Shown here: positions 1 through 10,800 of the stretch, piece by piece
Layout: each line of letters starts with the position of its first letter
Position numbering within the stretch: the first letter of the stretch is position 1
Assembly: GCF_002104995.1 (NCBI RefSeq)
Contig: NW_024468255.1
Span: 310,001 to 374,000, forward strand
Reading direction: 5' to 3'
DNA from: Linderina pennispora
Taxonomy: Eukaryota; Kickxellomycota; Kickxellomycetes; Kickxellales; Kickxellaceae
Length of the DNA stretch: 64,000 nucleotides
Notes under the pieces: generated by a model
The model's input: the letters and a program-made list of their open reading frames with translations, nothing else
What the model was told of the DNA's origin: nothing
Databases searched by the model: none
Position numbers and translations under genes: made by a program

Positions 1-620
1 GAAACCATTTGCACAGGTATATAGACATACACTTAAGAAAATATATGTATAGTCCTTACATTATGTTGAATAATCTACATATGTAGGCAGGGCGCTGGTC
101 TGCTAGCGTTTCATCCAAGCGATCATTGTGTACGGAACAGCCATTTGGATAAAACACTAGTAAATAAGAACTCTGCCCACAAACGCAGTTCAGGTTACAT
201 AGCGCTGAAACCACATTGACGATCTCTGAGACTCAATGTAGTTCTTAGCAAGCTGAACTGCCGGTGTCTATGTAGTTCTACGGCGATCTAACTTTTGAAT
301 GGGAAATGGGTGTTCACAAGCCTGTTTGGAATGGAAATAAGTTCCATAAATGCTGGGGAGAAAAAATACGGCGTGGTCACTGGGGATCCCAATTTACATG
401 TGGGTGTTTGGCGTAGATCATGGTAGCTGAAGGCTGTTGGGAGCCTGAATGTCAATAGAACTATCTAATACCAGGCTGTTTGGTTAGTTATTGAACAGGC
501 TGATAGCGCTCCAGGGCAAAATATAGCAGGATGCCAAATGAAAAGGCGCATGTGCTCTTTTATATCACACATATAGACAAGGATGTGCTTATAACTCCAG
601 GGTGAAACGAACAAAACAGG
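1..620. other. Intergenic, no gene seen
   Basis: I see no open frame with coding character and no RNA gene here. The last part is the 3' flank of the MDE1 gene, which is transcribed leftward into this stretch. The left end is cut by the window, so an upstream neighbour cannot be judged. Confidence 0.5.
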
Positions 621-1343
621 CTACTCTCCGTCGATCGCATCCTGGGTGGCCTGGGTCACAGCAGCTGGGTCAATTCCAAGCTGCTTCATGCGGACAGCCA
701 GCTCAAACAGGTAATCGTAGCATTCGGCCATAGTCTTTGCCTTCTGCCAGCTCTCGCCCCAAACATACACGCCATGGCGACGCACCAGCACCGCATTCGT
801 CTCCGGATACTGTTCAATGGCCTTGGCCATGCGGTTGGTCAGGTTCTCCTCCTCGGCCGTGTTCTCGATAATGGGCACGCGCAGGGTATCAAAGAACCGC
901 AGGCTCTCAGAGCTGGACCCGCGGCGAATCCCTTTGATCATCTCCTGGTGCGAAATCACAAACTCCTTGTCGTACAGCATGGTCGCCAGGACTGCGTTCT
1001 GCGAGTGAGTGTGGATGCATGCGCCGGCGCCCCGCATTGTGTACGAGTTGTAGAAGAGCGGCGTGCATGCGGACGGCTTGATGGGCGGCGAAGGGGAGCG
1101 CAGGATCTTGCGCGTCGCCAGCTCCAAAACAAACAGCTGCGACGGCTCGATGCGCTCCTTTTGCACGCCCGAGGGTGCGATGAACACGTGCTCGCCGTCG
1201 CGGATGCTGATGCCGCCGCCGGTGCCCGTCACCCACCCCAGCGTGTAAAAGAGCTGGCAGAGCTCGGGAATCAGGTTCGCCGGGTGGTTCTTGTCTGTCG
1301 ACCGCACGAGGTCGGTGCTGTGGATATCGTCCTGCGACGCCAT
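621..1343 (-). CDS. MDE1: Methylthioribulose-1-phosphate dehydratase
   Basis: Class II aldolase/APIP-type dehydratase of the methionine salvage pathway. It converts 5-methylthioribulose 1-phosphate to the diketo compound that leads on to acireductone, and it is cytosolic in other eukaryotes. The 240-residue reading starts at MASQDD. The open frame continues upstream, but that extension has no conserved character and reads into the promoter. Visible family features are the glycine-rich TGGGISIR segment, the zinc-ligand pair in IHTHSQNAV, the catalytic-Glu context HQEMIKG and the late His in RRHGVYVWG. The length matches the roughly 240 residues typical of fungal and animal homologues. It is divergently arranged with the bL36m gene across about 225 bp. 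Acireductone dioxygenase of the same pathway lies 17 kb away, so the two are not clustered. Confidence 0.92.
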   Translation of the reverse strand: MASQDDIHSTDLVRSTDKNHPANLIPELCQLFYTLGWVTGTGGGISIRDGEHVFIAPSGVQKERIEPSQLFVLELATRKILRSPSPPIKPSACTPLFYNSYTMRGAGACIHTHSQNAVLATMLYDKEFVISHQEMIKGIRRGSSSESLRFFDTLRVPIIENTAEEENLTNRMAKAIEQYPETNAVLVRRHGVYVWGESWQKAKTMAECYDYLFELAVRMKQLGIDPAAVTQATQDAIDGE

Positions 1344-1568
1344 GGTGTTGTAGAGAGAGAAAAATAATTGCCAGTGGAGATAAGGTTGGCGAACCCAATG
1401 ACACCATCGCTGCGGGTGTTGTTTCGTTGCCCGCTGATCCCAGGTACTGATCGCTAATCTGCTTATCATCAGGCTCACCATAGGCTTCTTGGGCAAAAAA
1501 ATAAACTCCAGGCTGGCATTCGTTTAGCCCCCTTTTTCCTCATACTTTTCATTCGCACCACTTTCACA

Positions 1569-1799
1569 ATGTTCGGCCTCGTACGCTACTCGGTCTCGCC
1601 ACGGTTCCTGCGGCCCCTGACGTCGGCGCTGCAGCCAGCGATCCACCACAACACAGCCCTGACGGCGACGAATGTGCGGGGAATGAAGGTGCGCTCGTCA
1701 GTCAAATTAATGTGCGAGTGCTGCAGCTTTGTGCGTCGCCGCGGCCGTCTGTTTGTCATCTGCAAGAAAGACCCGAAGCACAAGCAGCGCCAGGGATAA
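1569..1799 (+). CDS. RTC6: Mitochondrial ribosomal protein bL36m
   Basis: A 76-residue protein made of a basic, Arg-rich N-terminal presequence followed by a complete bacterial-type L36 domain. The mature part begins near residue 39 at [14 protein letters not shown] and ends in the diagnostic [12 protein letters not shown]. The Cys-x2-Cys, Cys and His zinc ligands are all present. It is part of the mitochondrial large ribosomal subunit. The ATG at 1569 sits a short distance downstream of a pyrimidine-rich leader and gives a plausible mitochondrial targeting sequence ([17 protein letters not shown]). It is small enough to be missed by length-filtered gene callers. Confidence 0.93.
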   Translation: MFGLVRYSVSPRFLRPLTSALQPAIHHNTALTATNVRGMKVRSSVKLMCECCSFVRRRGRLFVICKKDPKHKQRQG

Positions 1800-1941
1800 G
1801 CAACCGATCTGTAATTTTTTTGTCAGGAGCAAAATACACGCCATCCATAACAACATAGACACCATACCAATGTGCTTATGCCTAAACTAGTAAGATTTTT
1901 ATGTGGGGGGGGGGGAAAATCATATTTCTATGGACTGCTAA

Positions 1942-2352
1942 ATGGATCTGGAGCCTGGAAAGCCCGTGTTTCTCGAGGACGTCGTGTCGCAGGGCCGCAG
2001 CCTGGTGGGCCAGACTGTCCGCGTCACTGGCACGTTGCATTCGTTCAACGCAACGCTCGACCGCGCCATCCTGATCGACAACCAACATCTGCTGGTAATA
2101 GACACGTCTATGCTCGGAATCATCAAATACTACTTTGGGCAGACATACCAGTTCATTGGCGTGGTGACGCCGGCAAATCCGCCCGACGAGTGCCAGCTGA
2201 TCAGCGATGACCTGAGAGACGACTCAAACTACACGTTGGAGGTCGTGGTCAAGGCCAGGGTGGCCAGGGATGTGGATGGACTGGACATGGGTGTGTACAG
2301 GAAGTCGGTGGTGGCGCTGCGGGCGTTTCTGGACAAGGTGCCGCCGGTCTGA
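1942..2352 (+). CDS. TEN1: Ten1-like subunit of the CST telomere complex
   Basis: A 136-residue protein with the size and pattern of Ten1, the small OB-fold subunit of the Cdc13/CTC1-Stn1-Ten1 complex that caps telomeres and assists fill-in synthesis. The reading shows an opening PGKPVFLEDVV, a beta strand VRVTGTLHSFN, a central ILIDNQHLLVIDTSML and a closing VVKARVARDVDGLDM segment. This last part resembles the VVKAR-V-x-VEGM segment of animal TEN1. An 11-nt poly-G run lies about 25 bases upstream of the start. Identification is by pattern only, and Ten1 is poorly conserved. The alternative is another small OB-fold protein. Confidence 0.75.
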   Translation: MDLEPGKPVFLEDVVSQGRSLVGQTVRVTGTLHSFNATLDRAILIDNQHLLVIDTSMLGIIKYYFGQTYQFIGVVTPANPPDECQLISDDLRDDSNYTLEVVVKARVARDVDGLDMGVYRKSVVALRAFLDKVPPV

Positions 2353-2539
2353 AAGGACAGATAGGACCATACCTGAGTCAGCTGTGGGAGCGGATCTTCA
2401 GAAAACGGTTTCCCACGTTCTTAAAACGTCATCACTCTCGCTCACATGACCACGCAGCAGTTCGCCCGACGCCTCTACCTGCTCAGGACCAGGGGGTGGA
2501 TGCGTGTGAACATAGGGGCTTGCTGCTGGCAAGAAAAAG

Positions 2540-2547
2540 TATAAAAA
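2540..2547 (+). promoter_or_regulatory. TATA box upstream of ALDH7
   Basis: TATAAAAA about 125 bases before the ALDH7 start codon, in the 319-bp gap after TEN1. Position and orientation fit the core promoter of the ALDH7 gene. Confidence 0.55.
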
Positions 2548-2671
2548 GGGGCAGTAGGCGCACCCACATGGGCCACCGGATAAGAATCAAGCCTCCAAGC
2601 ATTAGTTCAGCTCCCCATCCGTCACACATAACATTTATTGACTTTACTGAATACTAAATCTTCCATCCAAT

Positions 2672-4264
2672 ATGTATCGCTTCAAGACCGCAGCTCCGCG
2701 GCCCCTCCGCGTGCTCCAAGCGTCTCGCTTCTCCACCACGACCCAAGCACGCACGTCGTCGACGACGCTGAAGGCGCTCGGGCTGGACTCGTTCAACCTG
2801 GGCGTCTACAACGGCGAATGGAGCGGCAACGGGACAATAGTTGAGACAACTAACCCGGCAACCGGCGAGGTGCTAGGAGCCGTGCAGCAAGCCAGTGCCC
2901 AGGACCTGGACTCGACGCTGCAGAAGGCAGCCAAGGCCGCCAGGATGTGGCGCGAGGTCCCAGCACCCAAGCGTGGCGAGGTGGTGCGGAAAATGCGCAA
3001 CGCGCTCAACGACAAAATCGAGCCACTGGGCCGCCTGGTTGCTCTGGAGATGGGCAAGATCCTGCCTGAGGGAATCGGCGAGGTGCAGGAGTACGTGGAC
3101 ATTGCCGACTATGCGGTCGGCCTTAGCCGTATGCTGAACGGCCAGGTGATTCCCAGCGAGCGGCCCGGCCATGCTATGATGGAGATGTGGAATCCGCTTG
3201 GCGTTGTCGGCGTCATCTCAGCCTTCAACTTCCCGGTGGCCGTGTATGGCTGGAACAGCGCGCTTAGCCTGGTGTGCGGCAACTCTGTTGTCTGGAAGGG
3301 CGCGCCCACTACCAGTCTGACGTCTGTGGCTGTGACCAAGATCCTGGCTGACGTGCTTGAATCCAACGGCCTGCCCGGCGCCCTGTGCTCGCTTGCATGC
3401 GGTGGCGCCGATATCGGCAATGCCATCGCCCACGATAAGCGCGTCAACCTTGTGTCATTCACGGGCTCGACCAAGACCGGCCGCGATGTGGCCACGGTGG
3501 TCCAGAAGCGGTTCGGCAAGCACATTCTGGAGCTCGGCGGCAACAACGCGATCATTGTCCACAAGGACGCCGATATCGACCTGGCGGTGCGCTCGATTCT
3601 GTTTGCTGCCGTGGGAACCGCCGGCCAGCGCTGCACCACCACGCGTCGCCTGTTCCTGCATGAGGACATCCACGATACGTTTATCGACCGCCTAATCAAG
3701 GCGTATGGACAGATCAAGGTTGGCAACCCGCTGCACCAGGGTGTCCTGTGCGGGCCTCTGCACACCGAGGCGGCCGTCGAGGCATTCGAGCAGGGCATCC
3801 AGGATGTGAAGGCCCAGGGCGGCAAGATTCTGCACGGCGGCAGTGTCCTGAAGGACATGCCAGGGAACTTTGTCGAGCCCACCATCACAAGCATCGCCCA
3901 TGATGCCCCGGTCGTGCACCGCGAGATCTTCGCGCCTATCCTGCACACCATCAAGTTCTCCAGCCTGCCCGAGGCCATCGAGTGGAACAACGAGGTTGGC
4001 CAGGGCCTCAGCAGCAGCCTGTTCACTACTTCCCCCGAGAACATCTTCCGCTGGATCGGCCCGGCTGGCTCTGACTGCGGCATCGTCAACGTCAACATTC
4101 CCACCAATGGTGCTGAGATCGGCGGCGCCTTTGGCGGAGAGAAGGAGACTGGCGGAGGCCGCGAGTCTGGCAGCACTGCCTGGCAGCAGTACATGCGCCG
4201 CCAGACCTGCACCATCAACTACAGCGGCCAGCTGCCGCTTGCCCAGGGTATCAAGTTCGAGTAG
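2672..4264 (+). CDS. ALDH7A1: Antiquitin-type aldehyde dehydrogenase (ALDH7)
   Basis: A 530-residue NAD-dependent aldehyde dehydrogenase of family 7. In other organisms this family oxidises alpha-aminoadipic semialdehyde in lysine breakdown and detoxifies other aldehydes. The first about 30 residues are Arg/Ser-rich without acidic residues, consistent with a mitochondrial presequence. The catalytic Glu lies in LELGGNNA and the catalytic Cys in [12 protein letters not shown]. The cofactor-site FTGSTKTGR and the C-terminal family signature [18 protein letters not shown] and [14 protein letters not shown] are all intact. Similarity to animal antiquitin is visible along the whole length. It is intronless and its 3' end faces that of NDUFA2. 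Its codons strongly favour C or G at the third position, as in other housekeeping genes here. Confidence 0.96.
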   Translation: MYRFKTAAPRPLRVLQASRFSTTTQARTSSTTLKALGLDSFNLGVYNGEWSGNGTIVETTNPATGEVLGAVQQASAQDLDSTLQKAAKAARMWREVPAPKRGEVVRKMRNALNDKIEPLGRLVALEMGKILPEGIGEVQEYVDIADYAVGLSRMLNGQVIPSERPGHAMMEMWNPLGVVGVISAFNFPVAVYGWNSALSLVCGNSVVWKGAPTTSLTSVAVTKILADVLESNGLPGALCSLACGGADIGNAIAHDKRVNLVSFTGSTKTGRDVATVVQKRFGKHILELGGNNAIIVHKDADIDLAVRSILFAAVGTAGQRCTTTRRLFLHEDIHDTFIDRLIKAYGQIKVGNPLHQGVLCGPLHTEAAVEAFEQGIQDVKAQGGKILHGGSVLKDMPGNFVEPTITSIAHDAPVVHREIFAPILHTIKFSSLPEAIEWNNEVGQGLSSSLFTTSPENIFRWIGPAGSDCGIVNVNIPTNGAEIGGAFGGEKETGGGRESGSTAWQQYMRRQTCTINYSGQLPLAQGIKFE

Positions 4265-4317
4265 GGGCTTTTAAAACACGTGTATTTGAGAGAAAATATA
4301 TGGAAATGAAACAGCCC

Positions 4318-4778
4318 TCACTGCGACTCGGAAACCAGCGCATTGAACTTTTGCTCAACATCGCTGGCATTCAGGTTGTCCACGACCACCTTGCGCTCAC
4401 GGCCCTGGTCTACAAAAAAAACATGCGTTTAGCTCCTCTGCTCCCTCCATGACCCGCCCCCATAGTCGCTCTCTGCACTTACCGAAACGCGCGATAATGC
4501 GCGACTCGACGCCGTTAGCCTCGCGGATAAGAATCGGCAGTCCCGGGTTGACCTTCTTCAGCTCAGGGTACTTGCCCACAATGAAATCCCTACAACCAGT
4601 CCCAATTAGCCCAAAAGCCTTTCGTTCGCTACGACAGACGTTCACGCTGCTGTCCCCGCTGCCGAATTCTGTCTCCCCCCAATCCATCCTCTTACCGAAG
4701 TCCTCGGCTGGCCGGCGACCCCTGCGAAAAGTGCACACGGAGCTCCTTCAGACTCTTTGAGAACGCGCGGGCCGTCAT
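4318..4778 (-). CDS. NDUFA2: NADH dehydrogenase (complex I) subunit NDUFA2/B8
   Basis: A three-exon gene reconstructed by reading splice sites: exon 1 4778-4696, exon 2 4589-4483, exon 3 4409-4318. Introns carry GTAAG donors and TTGTAG or TTTGTAG acceptors, and the joins keep phase. The 93-residue product starts MTARAFSKSLKELRVHF. It contains the thioredoxin-like B8 core with GLRDFIVGKYPELKKVNPGL and IREANGVESRIIARF, and ends VEQKFNALVSESQ. It is an accessory subunit of the matrix arm of mitochondrial complex I. No single open frame covers it, so it is easily overlooked. A complex I gene excludes Saccharomycetaceae-type yeasts as the source. Confidence 0.9.
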
Positions 4779-5541
4779 TTTGAAAAGTTGAAACCTGTGT
4801 CGAAAATTGAAATAAAAACAAAGTGTTCAGCTGAAATGCAACACATTTCGAATTTCTTCCTTACCCAGCAGCCCCTGCTGAAGGTGCGAAGATAAGATGA
4901 TCGCTGATCAATTAGGGAAATTATCATGCACTGCGTATACAAAGCTTTGCCTGAACGCTGTCATTCAGAGGCTGAGTGTACAGAGGCGGGCCAGCTGTGC
5001 TGCAAGCTACTATTGAGAGATGCTGCGTTCACTGGTGCGTTGCTGCAGTTGACAAACACACGTGCTTCCATCAGCAGCCGTCTGATAGCAAAGGTCGTCA
5101 GTGCAGTCCTATAGTGAGCTGCTATACTTGTCTACGGGTTGTCGCTGCACGTTCAGTATTGTATACAGCATTGCATTCAAAGGTGTACTGGGTATAGCTG
5201 AACAGCATACTATCACGGCCATGCTAAACCTGAAACAATGGCATATATAGGTCACACACATTAGTAAATGTACGTTTGTTAATACAAGTCGATTGATCTA
5301 TAGTGTGTGCTCTATGTTTCAGGTTTACAAATCGTTACTCCGAGTATTAGTGGCTGTATACATACAAACCCACGTAATTTGTCGAATACTGGCAGGTAAA
5401 ATGGCGGTACAAAACGATTAGTATAGTATAGCAAACCAGGTGCTTTCAAATGATATAGCGGTATATAGTAGAGGTAGCATCCTTTTGTGCCCACCATATC
5501 AACTCAACATCTATCAATTTAAATACCCAATAGCATATACA
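4779..5541. other. Intergenic, no gene seen
   Basis: AT-richer spacer between the NDUFA2 start and the next rightward gene. Several short frames exist but none has recognisable protein character. It presumably holds the promoters of the two divergent genes. Confidence 0.5.
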
Positions 5542-6198
5542 ATGGCCCCGGGTGATGCGCTTGACTTCCTCCAAATCAATATGGTCGGCTCTGTGCTGAA
5601 CACAACCCTGAGATATACAATAGCGCTGACTACACTTGCCTCGTTAGACTGTGCGGATGGACTTTCTGCACTAATCAAGCACTGCGAACAAACGCTCACT
5701 CCAGATGATATGGTCAAGTTTGTTGATTACTCACTCCGAGCCCTTGTAAAACTAACTCCGGCTATAGGGGCGCCCAAGATTGTCAGTGCTGCTAGCATCA
5801 TCCACGACTCTGTTAACGATACTATAAAATCCAGGCTCAGCAAAGATCGCTTTCGCCCTGACAACGACAACGACTACAACGCCATTACTGAGCGTGGCAA
5901 GTCATTTCTTAACACCCTAGGCGGGGACAAGAACTCGATCGTATTGGCAAAGGCCATAGAAATATGCCCAGAGCTCAGGTGCGTAGTACAGACCGATGTT
6001 TATGGCCGCTTCCTTAGTAATGAAGCTATACTGCCGCTGAAAGAAACTGAGCTGTGCGTTTACGCATCTGCTGTTGCGCTAGAGATTCTAGTGCTTGGCG
6101 TTGCGCACAAAAGGGGTGCAATAGCTTTTGGAGCCACTCTGGAAGAGGTCGAGGCAGCGGAAAACCTTGGCAAGTTAGCAAGAACGTTTATCAAATAG
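5542..6198 (+). CDS. Carboxymuconolactone decarboxylase/AhpD-like protein
   Basis: A 218-residue protein from the ATG at 5542 (MAPGDALDF). The frame is open for 34 more codons upstream, but these read through promoter-like DNA. The C-terminal half has the helix-turn layout of the carboxymuconolactone decarboxylase/AhpD fold: VYGRFLSNEAILPLKETE, then ELCVYASAVALEILVLG, then AHKRGAIAFGATLEEVEA. The Cys-x2-Cys pair of true AhpD peroxidase reductases is absent, so redox activity is doubtful. Function is unknown. Codon use is visibly richer in A/T at third positions than in neighbouring housekeeping genes, and the gene ends 90 bp from a mobile-element copy. Possible alternatives are a peroxisomal AhpD-like protein or a laterally acquired gene. 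Confidence 0.55.
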   Translation: MAPGDALDFLQINMVGSVLNTTLRYTIALTTLASLDCADGLSALIKHCEQTLTPDDMVKFVDYSLRALVKLTPAIGAPKIVSAASIIHDSVNDTIKSRLSKDRFRPDNDNDYNAITERGKSFLNTLGGDKNSIVLAKAIEICPELRCVVQTDVYGRFLSNEAILPLKETELCVYASAVALEILVLGVAHKRGAIAFGATLEEVEAAENLGKLARTFIK

Positions 6199-6535
6199 TT
6201 TTTCTATATAGTTTGTAGCCACTTTGCAACAGCAATGAGAAATTCCAGTGTGTTCCCATGCTTTCAAAACTACATGTCTCTTTTAGCGACTAGGAACCTC
6301 AGACTAGGTAGACTAATATAGGAAGGCGGTGCCTCTCGCTACGCCTTTTGAGCAGACATTTCCAGATCGTTGGTGTTGTATTGTGTCGTCTATTTACATG
6401 GAATCGAAGCTGTGTTCCAAAATGGCCCCTTGAGTGTGAGCCAGAAGAAAGCGCTACTGCTAAGGGTAGCCTACAGCCGCCTCGTCATGGTCAAGCCTCA
6501 CCTCATTGTTATCCTTCCCTTTTGCTTGAAGCTTT

Positions 6536-6797
6536 GCAACCCAGGAATATCATCTTCTGGTGCTTGCCTTAAATGGCTCTGGCCATATACAAGGTGCGTG
6601 CCCTGTCTTGCGCGCCTTTGGCAAGACCCAGGCACCCCGACACTGTATATCCAGACCTTGAGGGAGCTGCAACCCAGGGATATCATCTTCTGGTGCTTGC
6701 TTTTCGACAGCTCTGGCCATATACGGGTGCGTTCCCTGTCTTGCGCACCTTTCGGCTAGACAAGGGACCCCCTGCAGTGTATACCCAGACGTCGGTG
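6536..6797. repeat. Tandem duplication of about 133 bp in element A
   Basis: Two adjacent units, 6536-6668 and 6669 to about 6797. Each opens with GCAACCCAGG-ATATCATC and contains CTCTGGCCATATAC and CCCTGTCTTGCGC. They are clearly diverged from each other (roughly three quarters identical by eye), so the duplication predates the spread of the element to two sites. Confidence 0.7.
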
Positions 6798-7083
6798 TGA
6801 GGGAGATGTAGCACTTGCCGTTGACGAAGCTGCCTTGGCATCGCCTTGCCAGCGAGCAGGAGTAGGGTGAAGACGAGTGTGGACAGTGTAGCATGTCGGG
6901 TATGTCGCTTGCCGGATGTGCGCGCAGGTGTGCGGCAGACCTGGAGTGCTTGTGAATGCCGGCCGGCCATCTTAACGAGGGGTTGTATGAGAAGCGAGTG
7001 TCAAGAGAAAGGCATGAGGAGATGGGAGATTTTGTTGTTGTGTTGATGTGTTGGCCATTGAAGTCCAGCGCTCCCAGCGGCTT

Positions 7084-7099
7084 CTTTTATACCCGGCGA
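7084..7099 (-). promoter_or_regulatory. Promoter core of element A, left copy
   Basis: On the minus strand this reads TCGCCGGGTATAAAAG, identical to the 16-nt core in element B. It lies about 395 bp inside the 5' end of the element and directs transcription leftward, away from the MPS1-AMPD segment. Confidence 0.6.
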
Positions 7100-7494
7100 G
7101 AGCCCTGGTTTGCAGCACCAGACCTCCAGGATTAGGGAAGAGCAGCCACTGTGCCCTTCATGCTGGTGGTGCCTGCGATTTTGTGGTTTTTCCGAGCCGA
7201 AATCAGGAGCTGCAGACTTCACACAATGCCAGGTATTTCCTAACCAGGCAAACTATATATGCAAGAGCATACCGCGTGGGTGGGATCTGCCATTGTGGAG
7301 GGAACCAGCCCCTCACTCTCTGACACGGCACACTTCGGCTCACGTCGGTTATTTACATTGGTGATGCAATGGTGATGCAATGTGGTGACAGTGTCGCTGC
7401 CAGATGCTCAGCCACTATATGTGCGCATGCTTGATCCCCAGATTCGCCACCGGCCAGCAGTCTCCGCCAGCTCCGGTTGTCTACGTATCGACAC

Positions 7495-7808
7495 ATAAAC
7501 TAATGCCATATTCCAAAAGTATGAAATGTGATGCAGAGACCATATACTACATATAAAATTGTAATTACATTGGAGTGCTGATCCACTCCCATGTCACCAT
7601 GTCAACAACCAAACCACATAAAATCAGACCTCAGCCCGACCAGACCCTCCCCTTCTTCTCTCAGCCAATCTTAATTTACCCTTTATTTTGCTCACATGCA
7701 CGCTCGTAAGCACTCGTTCCATCCCCAAGGTTAACAAGCGGAACATAACGTTAGAAGTTGCAAGAAAAATTACATGTATTTGGATGAACGATGACTAAAG
7801 AAAAATAC
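7495..7808. other. Intergenic, no gene seen
   Basis: Unique AT-rich spacer between element A and the 3' end of MPS1. No coding or RNA feature is visible. Confidence 0.5.
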
Positions 7809-10800
7809 TTAATGCGATAGATAATTTACGGTATCTGCTTCTGCTTCTGCTTCTGCTTCTTGCTGCTGCTGGTGCAGGACGCGGACCAATGTTTCCAAGA
7901 TGCTATTGTTCTGCGTCTTGGACACGTCCCACTGTTCTAGAACACGCGGGTTGCGCTTAAGTAGCGATAGCATCTGCGACATGTGCGGTAGCAATGCATT
8001 TTCGAAAGAGACAGGGCACAGCAACGGGTCTTGCAGCAGCTGCGGTATGGTCATTCGCCGGACAGGATCCCTCTGTAGACAAGCCTGCATGACATGCAGC
8101 AGCTCGGGCGGTACTTCAACCTTGGGCGAACCATCAAGCATAACCGGTTCCAGATTGCTGTTTGGGTCGTTCTCAGTGCCAACCTGAAGGCAGCCGGCCA
8201 TATAGCGAGGGAATGGAATCTTGAAGGTCGGGTCAGGGATAGATGCTAGCTTCTTGAACAGTGCCAGCTGCGCAAACGGTGTACGGCCGTAGCACATTTG
8301 GTACAAGATGATGCCCAACGACCAGATATCACTGGCCCGACCCAGCTTCATCACCCGTGCACCGCCTTCCATGTTCGTCTCCTTGATTGCCTCGGGCGAC
8401 ATGTAGTTGACGGTTCCAATTTGGTTCTCGCGATGGATGTTAGTGGTGTCGTTGCCAATTGCTTTTGCAATTCCAAAGTCGATCAGCTTCAGCGATCCTT
8501 TGACCAACAGGTAGTTTGCTGGCTTGAGGTCGGCATGCACGACACGTTCCTCGTGTATTGTCTGCGCAGCACGTAGCATCTGCTCCCAGTAGAGGCGGAT
8601 CATGTTCATCCCGAGAGGTTTGGATCCATGGCGCTTCAGCACATTCGCCAAGTCGGTCTCGCCAAATTCCATCACCATATGCAGTAATCCACGCTCCTTG
8701 TTGATCTCAGCATCGAACAGCTGGATGATGTGTGGATTGCCCCGAAACTTTCGCAGCAATATGATTTCGTTGAGATATCCCTCGATTGCCTGCGGGTCCG
8801 CACGTGAAAAGGATACCCGCTTGATGGCGAATATCTCGTGCTTCAGCGACATTGCCTTGTACACCTTGGAGCTGCCGCCTCGGCCCGTGATGCTTATCTT
8901 TTGGTAAGTATGCCCGTTGACCGACAGCGCCCGTTTAGAATCCACGCCTACCCTAGGCGGCTGTTGCTGCAAGTGAGGCTGCGACTGCGACTGCGGCTGC
9001 GACTGCGACTGCGGCTGCGGCTGTGACAGCGACTGAGCCTGGGGAACAGCTGGTGGCGGCATTTCATGCGCTTGTGGCCATGGCTGCGACTGCGACTGCG
9101 ACTGCTGGGGTTGCTGATGATTCTGGTTCGGCGATTGCCGCAGCTCTGATGGCGGTTGCACTGAAGTAGGAAACTGCCGGTCCATTGGTGACACTGTAGA
9201 CTTTTGAGACTGCATTGGTGGGGCTCCAGGCGAAACGTACTGCTCTGCTGGTCTGCGGTTTGATTGAACTCCCATCCTTGTACTCTCTAGTGCAGCCTTA
9301 CTATCGTCAGGGCCTTGCTGCATGAACACGTTGAAGTTTGTCTCCAGCAACCCACGGCGTGCTGATGATCTGGGCGACACATACCCGGGACCTTGCGACT
9401 GAGCGCGTCTCGCCAGCTTACGCGAATCTTCTGCTTGTTGTGTGTCCGATGGAACAATAACCTCGCCACTGCTGTTACTGCTGCGCATGGAATTGCTGAA
9501 AGCGCGCTGACGGTCGCGTGGCGAGGGGTGGTGCGGTGATGTGTCTTTGTAAACTTTGTCGAGGTGCTGCGACTGGCTGGGTCCAGGGCCGTTCTCAAGA
9601 CTATCGTATCCGATTTCCCGCTTCTGCGGCCCGTATGGAGTGTGGGTTGAAGACGTAGAGTTTGCTCGTCCCTGTGTCCTGCCCTGCTGCTGTTGCTGCT
9701 GCTGCTGTTGTTGTTGTTTTTGCAGTAGGTAGTTCGGTGATTGATGCTGGAACTGCCTTGGTGATACATTGGGGTAGTCTGTTCGCTGTGGTCTCATGTT
9801 TTCAGCAGGAATACTGTCGGGTCTGGATGTGACCACCATTGACCGCGTACGCTGCGTAGCACTAGGCGACCGTGCTCGCCGCCTTGTCGACTCACCTTGT
9901 GAAGACGAAGTCGCTGAACGCTGAAGCTCAGCATCGTTAAATGATACGCGTGATCCTGACTGCGATCCCGACTGCGAGCCTCTCTGCATCCGACCCAGCT
10001 CGTCAGTCACAGGCGATTGCGCACGGCTACCGTTACCACGCGGAGTGCTATGCATCGATACGTCACTGATATCAAACGAGCCATTGGTGGCAGCACTGGT
10101 GCGCTGCGGTGCGTCTTGGCTAGTAGCTGATATGCTGGCGCTTTTGCTAGGGTGCCGGGAACGCGCAGGGGTGGTGTACGTATTCTCGACGCCGTCAATA
10201 GCCATAAGGAGATGACGAGGCCCATTGTTTTCACTGCCGTCTGTCCCAAAAATTGGCAAGGGCGACCGTGGAGGTGACTGTGCCATGAAGTCAAGCGATG
10301 CTGGTGGACTGCCCACCGACACATCCGCATTGTCGTCCGATGACTGTCCCGCATCGCGCCGCTTGGGTTTGCCCAGCCCTAGTCGTCTGCGGTGCTTCCA
10401 ACGATTCGTAACTATTGAACCTTGGCCGAGCTGCGGTAATGGCGGCCTATAGGTTGGTGTCTCCTCTAGAGGCAATCCGCGCAATCCGGCTGCATGAATA
10501 ACAGGCTTTGGATCGCCTACCTCCTGATCGCTTGAGCCCTCCTGCGAGCGCTGCGTGCTCACTGAGCTGCCGCGTGATGCAGCTGGTGTAGTGTATCGTG
10601 CAAGTCCAGCACGCCGCATCGGTGGGGGATTACTCCTCTGTGGCATGTAGGCTGCGGGTTCGGTGCTGCCCTGTGGCTGCTCGGGCGCACCGCTGCTATT
10701 GCCCTCGCCCCTGTCCAACATACTCGTAGCAATTGTGTTTGGTCCCTGAAAATCAGACTCGTCTATCGACATGTTGCGCCCGAGGCGCCGATACCCTCCC

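Larger units (their letters stand above)
6288..7494 (-). mobile_element. Element A, left copy (solo-LTR-like, 1.2 kb)
   Basis: A 1207-bp block that reappears in reverse orientation at 16301-17520 with only scattered substitutions. The one length difference is a 13-bp tandem duplication in the right copy. Read on the minus strand it begins TGTCGATACGTAGAC and ends CCTAGTC, so it resembles a solo LTR with TG...CA ends, although the last A is missing here. It carries a TATA promoter core, a CA-rich leader and a tandem duplication of about 133 bp. Short open frames inside are not preserved between the copies, so I see no conserved coding capacity. No convincing target-site duplication flanks it. 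The alternative is a MITE-like or other non-autonomous element. Confidence 0.75.

Noticed and set aside
774-1367. 197-codon rightward open frame over MDE1
   Set aside because: Antisense shadow of a well-identified gene; Arg/Ala/Val-rich composition with no family pattern.
3109-4218. 369-codon leftward open frame over ALDH7
   Set aside because: Antisense shadow; the plus-strand protein is conserved along its full length.
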